Source: a bacterium HR27 (lineage in GTDB: Bacteria; Chloroflexota; Chloroflexia; Thermomicrobiales; Thermomicrobiaceae). Taken from it: 9,021 nt of DNA. Numbering within the stretch: position 1 is the first letter of the stretch; each line of letters starts with the position of its first letter. The notes under the pieces are model-generated. The model was given only the letters and a program-made list of their open reading frames with translations, was not told the DNA's origin and made no database searches. Shown here piece after piece: positions 5,856-9,021 of the stretch. The stretch is taken from NCBI GenBank assembly GCA_002898975.1, contig BEID01000028.1, forward strand, positions 1 to 9,021, in the 5' to 3' direction. A program made the position numbers and the translations under genes.

Positions 5856-7898
5856 ATGGCAGCCATACACGACCACATCGCGACGTTTCTCCGTGAACGG
5901 TTCATCGATCGCGAGGCGGAACTCGGTGAACTCGTCGGTGCACTGCTCGCTCCCGGCCTGAAAGGGCTGTGCGTTCTCAGTGGGCCGCCCGGGTCCGGCA
6001 AGAGTGCGCTCTTGCGTGCCTTCGCGCGTTGCTGCGACGAGCTTGCTGTGCCCTGTGCGATGATTCACTGCACCAGTACGACGACCTCGGAGACGATCGC
6101 CCAGCAGGCTGCCCAGCAGTTCGGCTCGACTGCTCGCACGCTCGAGGATCTGTTCGCAGAGAGCAGTCGACGCGTGTTGCTGCTCGACGGCTATCAGCCG
6201 GGCGGGCCGCTCGATGCTGCGCTCCGGGCGGCGCAACTCAACGGCAGCGGTGACCTCTTGCTCGTCGTCGCGATGCGGGAGAAGCCACCGGTGGAGTGGC
6301 TCCAGGATCCGGAGTGGAGCGTCTTGCAACGGACGATCCGGCTCGCGCCCCTATCGGACGAGGCAGCGGCGGGCTACGTGCGCAAATTCGAGCTTCCCGA
6401 GTCGCGTGTGCAGGAGATCGTCGCGCTCGCCTGTGGACATCCGTTGACGCTCAGCTTGCTCACGCAGCGAGCCCAACAGGGAGCGCTGCCCGCTGCAGCG
6501 GTGCTGGACGTGGCCGAAATGATTCTGCACTCGGTGACCGATGCGGCGGACCCAGACACTATGACAGCCTTGACCGGCATCGCACTCGTCGGAGTCGCCA
6601 GCGAGACGACGCTTCGGTCGGCACTCGGCAGGCAGGAAGCTGGATCGCTGTTCCGCTCGCTCTGCACGCATCCGATCACGCTCGTTACGCCGTACGGGCT
6701 CATGGTCCGTGAACCGTTCGCTACCTTCCTCGTCGAGTCGCTGGCCTGGCGGAATGCGGAGCAGCTCCTCGAGTTGCGCGAACAGCTGCGCGCTGCCAGT
6801 ATCGAGGCGCTGCGACACGGCACGAGTCTCGTCCGCTTCCCACACCTCCTCCGGTTGCTCGCACTGGCTGACGAGACAGGAGCCTATCGGCGTGCACTCG
6901 TGCTCGCCCTGGCGGACGAACTCGAGGTGAGCGTGCTCCACCGAGACGAGTTGAGCGCTGCGCTCACGTTCGTTCCGGAGCCGTTCCGTGAGCTCTTCCG
7001 TGCCTGGCTGGCGTACGGTTTGGGACAGGCACGTGCACTTCGCAGCGCCACCGGACGATTGGTTGCCTGGACCGCTGCCGTGCCGATTGATCACTCTGTG
7101 TGGGAGAGCACCAGAGAAAATGGAAAACTGCGCGAGACGCTGGCTGGCGCAGTGCGCCTTCGCCCTGGGGGACGCGCGCTCGTTCACGCAACCTGGGTCG
7201 CGCCGGCGGTTTCTGGTTCCCGGCACTCGGTGCTCGCGCTCGCGCTGGCGACTCATGTCGAGCGCATCGTTGTCTCCTCGGAAATCAGCTGCAGTTGTTT
7301 CGTTTCTAACCTGGGAGAGGAAGACGCGCCGGCGTACTGGGAACACTTGGGCCTCCGGGCGGTCGCTCGTATCGATGCTGGGGAAGTACTCGACATCCGG
7401 TGTCGCGATTGGAGCCGGCAGCCGATACTCGACTGGCTGGCACGTCCGGTCCTGTTCGCCGATGAGGAGTTTGCCGAGCCGGCGCTCGATCGTGATCGTT
7501 TCGCCCAGGCAGTCGCGCGTGCGCTCCGCGATGTCAGTCGACCCGAGCGCTTGCGCGGGAATCCACTGTTGACTGCAGGATTCATCGAGCGGATGGCCGG
7601 TCCAGGTGCGAGCGAGGGGCAACGTATCCAGGTGCTCCGAAGGATGCTCGAACGTACGATCCACGAACTGGGGCTGCGGCCGCAATATCGCCGCTGGCAA
7701 GCAGTTGCTGAATCAGCCTATCTGCGGCCAGTCGAGTCGCAGGAGCGGATGGCGGAGCGCCTGGGGATCCCGTTCAGCTCGTACCGGCGTCACCTCAAGT
7801 CGGCGACCGAATGGATCACCAACTTCTTGTGGCAACTCGAGATCGGTCAGCCCGACAGTGCGTTGCTGGTTTCGGAGCCTCTGCAGACCGTCTCGTAG
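5856..7898 (+). CDS. STAND-like P-loop ATPase with GNAT-like region and C-terminal HTH
   Basis: A 680-residue protein. The opening RFIDREAELGEL (15-26) is the entry box common to AAA_16/Orc-like STAND ATPases. Walker A is GPPGSGKS (43-50), and a Walker B-like strand VLLLDGY lies at 107-113. The strand LLLVVAMRE (134-142) fits a sensor position, and GHPLTLSLL (194-202) matches the GxP helix typical of STAND NTPases. Residues 220-390 are helical. Residues 390-520 look like a degenerate GNAT fold: strand GRLVAWTAAVP, then HATWVAP, then YWEHLGLRAV (494-503), the last resembling GNAT motif B. A clear acetyl-CoA loop is missing. The C-terminal part (about 610-663; ERLGIPFSSYRRHL at 634-647) looks like an HTH region. 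It is probably an ATP-dependent signalling or transcription regulator in the cytosol; the ligand and targets are unknown. ATG 5856 is preceded by AAAGGA. Confidence 0.85.
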   Translation: MAAIHDHIATFLRERFIDREAELGELVGALLAPGLKGLCVLSGPPGSGKSALLRAFARCCDELAVPCAMIHCTSTTTSETIAQQAAQQFGSTARTLEDLFAESSRRVLLLDGYQPGGPLDAALRAAQLNGSGDLLLVVAMREKPPVEWLQDPEWSVLQRTIRLAPLSDEAAAGYVRKFELPESRVQEIVALACGHPLTLSLLTQRAQQGALPAAAVLDVAEMILHSVTDAADPDTMTALTGIALVGVASETTLRSALGRQEAGSLFRSLCTHPITLVTPYGLMVREPFATFLVESLAWRNAEQLLELREQLRAASIEALRHGTSLVRFPHLLRLLALADETGAYRRALVLALADELEVSVLHRDELSAALTFVPEPFRELFRAWLAYGLGQARALRSATGRLVAWTAAVPIDHSVWESTRENGKLRETLAGAVRLRPGGRALVHATWVAPAVSGSRHSVLALALATHVERIVVSSEISCSCFVSNLGEEDAPAYWEHLGLRAVARIDAGEVLDIRCRDWSRQPILDWLARPVLFADEEFAEPALDRDRFAQAVARALRDVSRPERLRGNPLLTAGFIERMAGPGASEGQRIQVLRRMLERTIHELGLRPQYRRWQAVAESAYLRPVESQERMAERLGIPFSSYRRHLKSATEWITNFLWQLEIGQPDSALLVSEPLQTVS

Positions 7899-7957
7899 GC
7901 ATCGCTGGCGACGTGGTACAACCAGTGGGGCGTCACGCGTTCGGGAGGTGTGCTGAC

Positions 7958-8245
7958 GTGTCGTCGACCGCATCACCGGTACGTACGACCCGGAGCGTCT
8001 GGCTCGGTCCGCTGGTGAGCGCGTTCGTGCTCGCGGTTCTCTTCGTCGTCGCCACGCTCCTCCGGCGGAGCGCCTGGGCGGACGAGGCTCGGCCGTTCAT
8101 GATCGGGTTGTCCAGTGCCGCGGCTGCGGTGATCACGCTGCACGGAGCGCGGACGGCGGCGGCTCGTCGCGGCTGGTCCGGAGTGATCGCCGGTGCCCTC
8201 ATGATCCTCATGGGGGTCTACACGCTCGTTCACGTCCTGCGCTGA
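7958..8245 (+). CDS. Small three-helix membrane protein, function unknown
   Basis: The 95-residue product from GTG 7958 has hydrophobic segments at about residues 14-35, 47-63 and 73-93, so it is a probable cytoplasmic-membrane protein with three helices. GGGAGGTG at 7943-7950 lies seven bases before the start and supports it. The upstream in-frame extension overlaps the ATPase gene and reads as non-membrane, arginine-rich sequence, so it was left out. I recognise no family. It starts 59 bases after the STAND ATPase stop on the same strand and may be co-transcribed with it. Its stop lies eight bases from the stop of the convergent oxidoreductase gene. Confidence 0.75.
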   Translation: MSSTASPVRTTRSVWLGPLVSAFVLAVLFVVATLLRRSAWADEARPFMIGLSSAAAAVITLHGARTAAARRGWSGVIAGALMILMGVYTLVHVLR

Positions 8246-8253
8246 GCAGGCTT

Positions 8254-8682
8254 TCAATCCAAGAATCCCCACGCGGTGACGCGCTCGATCCGCAGGGCGA
8301 TGACTGGTCGTGTTTCGAGTGTCATCGTCGCGTACTGCGGGTACCGCTGCCAGAGCAGGGCGATCGCCTCGCGCTGCTCGGGTGAGCCGGGGTGGACGAG
8401 TTCGGCCGCGCCGCGCAGGAGGACCCAGCCGAGGCGAGTCCAGTCCTCGTCGTAGCGATCGACGACCACGGCTGCCCGGCCGGTTTCGAGAATATTCCGC
8501 ACGCGCTTGAGCGGGCGATCGGTGCGCTTCGGCTTCTCGTCGATCGGAATGTAGAGGGTGCGCTCGCCGACGGCGTAGCACACCGGCACGACGTGCGGAT
8601 TCCCCGCCCGGTCGACGGTCGCCAGATGGCCGACTCGCTGGCGTGCGAGGAAGGCTCGGACTTTCGGGGTGAGTTCACCCAT
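8254..8682 (-). CDS. PPOX-class probable F420-dependent oxidoreductase (Rv0121-like)
   Basis: A 142-residue split-barrel flavin/deazaflavin enzyme of the pyridoxamine 5'-phosphate oxidase-like superfamily. The N-terminal block GHLATVDRAGNPHVVPVCY (18-36) is the usual first two strands. IDEKPKR (47-53) and VVVDRYDEDWTRLGWVLLRG (72-91) match the F420-binding group typified by Rv0121. The end ERVTAWGFLD is typical of that group, and the length fits (about 140). It likely carries out a two-electron reduction with F420H2 in the cytosol; an FMN cofactor cannot be excluded by eye, and the substrate is unknown. ATG 8682 is preceded on the minus strand by GGGAGA at 8695-8690, seven bases upstream. A longer in-frame start near 8775 lacks family support. 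Confidence 0.92.
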   Translation of the reverse strand: MGELTPKVRAFLARQRVGHLATVDRAGNPHVVPVCYAVGERTLYIPIDEKPKRTDRPLKRVRNILETGRAAVVVDRYDEDWTRLGWVLLRGAAELVHPGSPEQREAIALLWQRYPQYATMTLETRPVIALRIERVTAWGFLD

Positions 8683-9021
8683 CGACGTGTCTCCCGGAAC
8701 GGTCCAGCATTCCTGAACGACCAGGATAGCGGTGCGAAGCAGGTGCGTGCAGGGTGAAACCCCAGGTAGGGACACAGCACGGTGTGTTCGCCCGAGAGCT
8801 GTCCCCGCGCTCTGCCCTGCTGGGACTCGGCTTCCCCATGCTTCCCTCGAGGGGGCAACGCGTCTGTCGCGCGCAATATCCCGCCGGGTCGAGGCGTGCT
8901 GCGCCTGGTCAAACAGCCCTCACTCCCGCCGCTGTCGCGGCACCCTGTCTCCCGCGCGGTGCGGGAGCGGGGAGTGGGGTGAGGGGGGCCATCGCCTGCC
9001 GTGCCTGTCGCCGCTGGGATG
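8683..9021. other. Intergenic tail of 339 bases without a convincing gene
   Basis: No frame shows a recognisable protein. TATCCT on the minus strand (8728-8723) could be a -10 box for the oxidoreductase, with no clear -35. An inverted repeat GGGACA (8769-8774) / TGTCCC (8800-8805) encloses a smaller one, ACACA (8772-8776) / TGTGT (8783-8787); the two share bases and are alternatives. CCCTCGAGGG (8844-8853) is a perfect palindrome. The right part holds the palindromic element described separately. Confidence 0.6.
8917..8985. repeat. Complex palindromic intergenic element (REP-like)
   Basis: The outer arms CCCTCAC (8917-8923) and GTGAGGG (8979-8985) pair. Inside are two hairpins: GCCGC-TGTC-GCGGC (8928-8941) and CTCCCGC-GCGGT-GCGGGAG (8949-8967). 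Together they fold as a three-way junction. Similar CCCTCAC...CTCCCGC...GCGGGAG...GTGAGGG elements are, from memory, common between genes in Chloroflexota genomes, so this is probably one copy of a dispersed repeat. No second copy is in this window. Confidence 0.65.

Noticed and set aside
6351..7700. Minus-strand open frame opposite the STAND ATPase
   Set aside because: No motif or ribosome site; the plus strand carries Walker A, GxP and HTH features.
8246..8253. Possible terminator between the convergent membrane-protein and oxidoreductase genes
   Set aside because: Only eight bases separate the stops and no hairpin with a T tract is visible nearby.

Overview
The window is gene-dense, GC-rich bacterial DNA in which third codon positions are mostly G or C. 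An F420/FMN-type PPOX enzyme, a HEPN/MNT pair, a large P-loop regulator with a C-terminal HTH, and a GC-rich palindromic intergenic element together suggest a Chloroflexota genome, perhaps a Thermomicrobia-like thermophile. This is inference from gene style, since no rRNA or other marker is present.

Left part (1-1830, minus strand): an NRAMP Mn2+/Fe2+ importer is followed by a universal stress protein that runs off the left edge. Their start and stop codons overlap as ATGA, so they look like one operon. A TATGAT -10 box overlapped by the inverted repeat TTAGC-TCCT-GCTAA lies upstream and could be a metal-responsive operator. Next (1951-2722, plus strand) come a HEPN-domain gene and an MNT-type nucleotidyltransferase gene overlapping by 86 bases, the usual layout of a HEPN/MNT toxin-antitoxin-like module.

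Middle (2719-5145, minus strand): a large exported protein with four parts in order: signal peptide, DNRLRE/CBM96-like beta domain, GH99-like glycoside hydrolase domain and purple-acid-phosphatase-like metallophosphoesterase. The domains are separated by two Pro/Thr linkers. Its stop codon is interlocked with that of the nucleotidyltransferase on a CTAG palindrome. The 710-base divergent intergenic region (5146-5855) has no convincing gene. It holds a candidate minus-strand promoter, a candidate plus-strand promoter, and several hairpins, including a nested 60-base stem structure.

Right part: a 680-residue STAND-like P-loop ATPase with a possible GNAT-like region and C-terminal HTH (5856-7898, plus), a 95-residue three-helix membrane protein (7958-8245, plus), and a convergent PPOX-class, probably F420-dependent, oxidoreductase (8254-8682, minus). 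The final 339 bases hold no convincing gene but contain a strongly palindromic element at 8917-8985.

I see no insertion sequence, CRISPR array, tRNA or rRNA. The genes do not form one obvious pathway. The most unusual points are the hydrolase-phosphatase fusion, the structured divergent leader region, and the STAND protein's domain mix.
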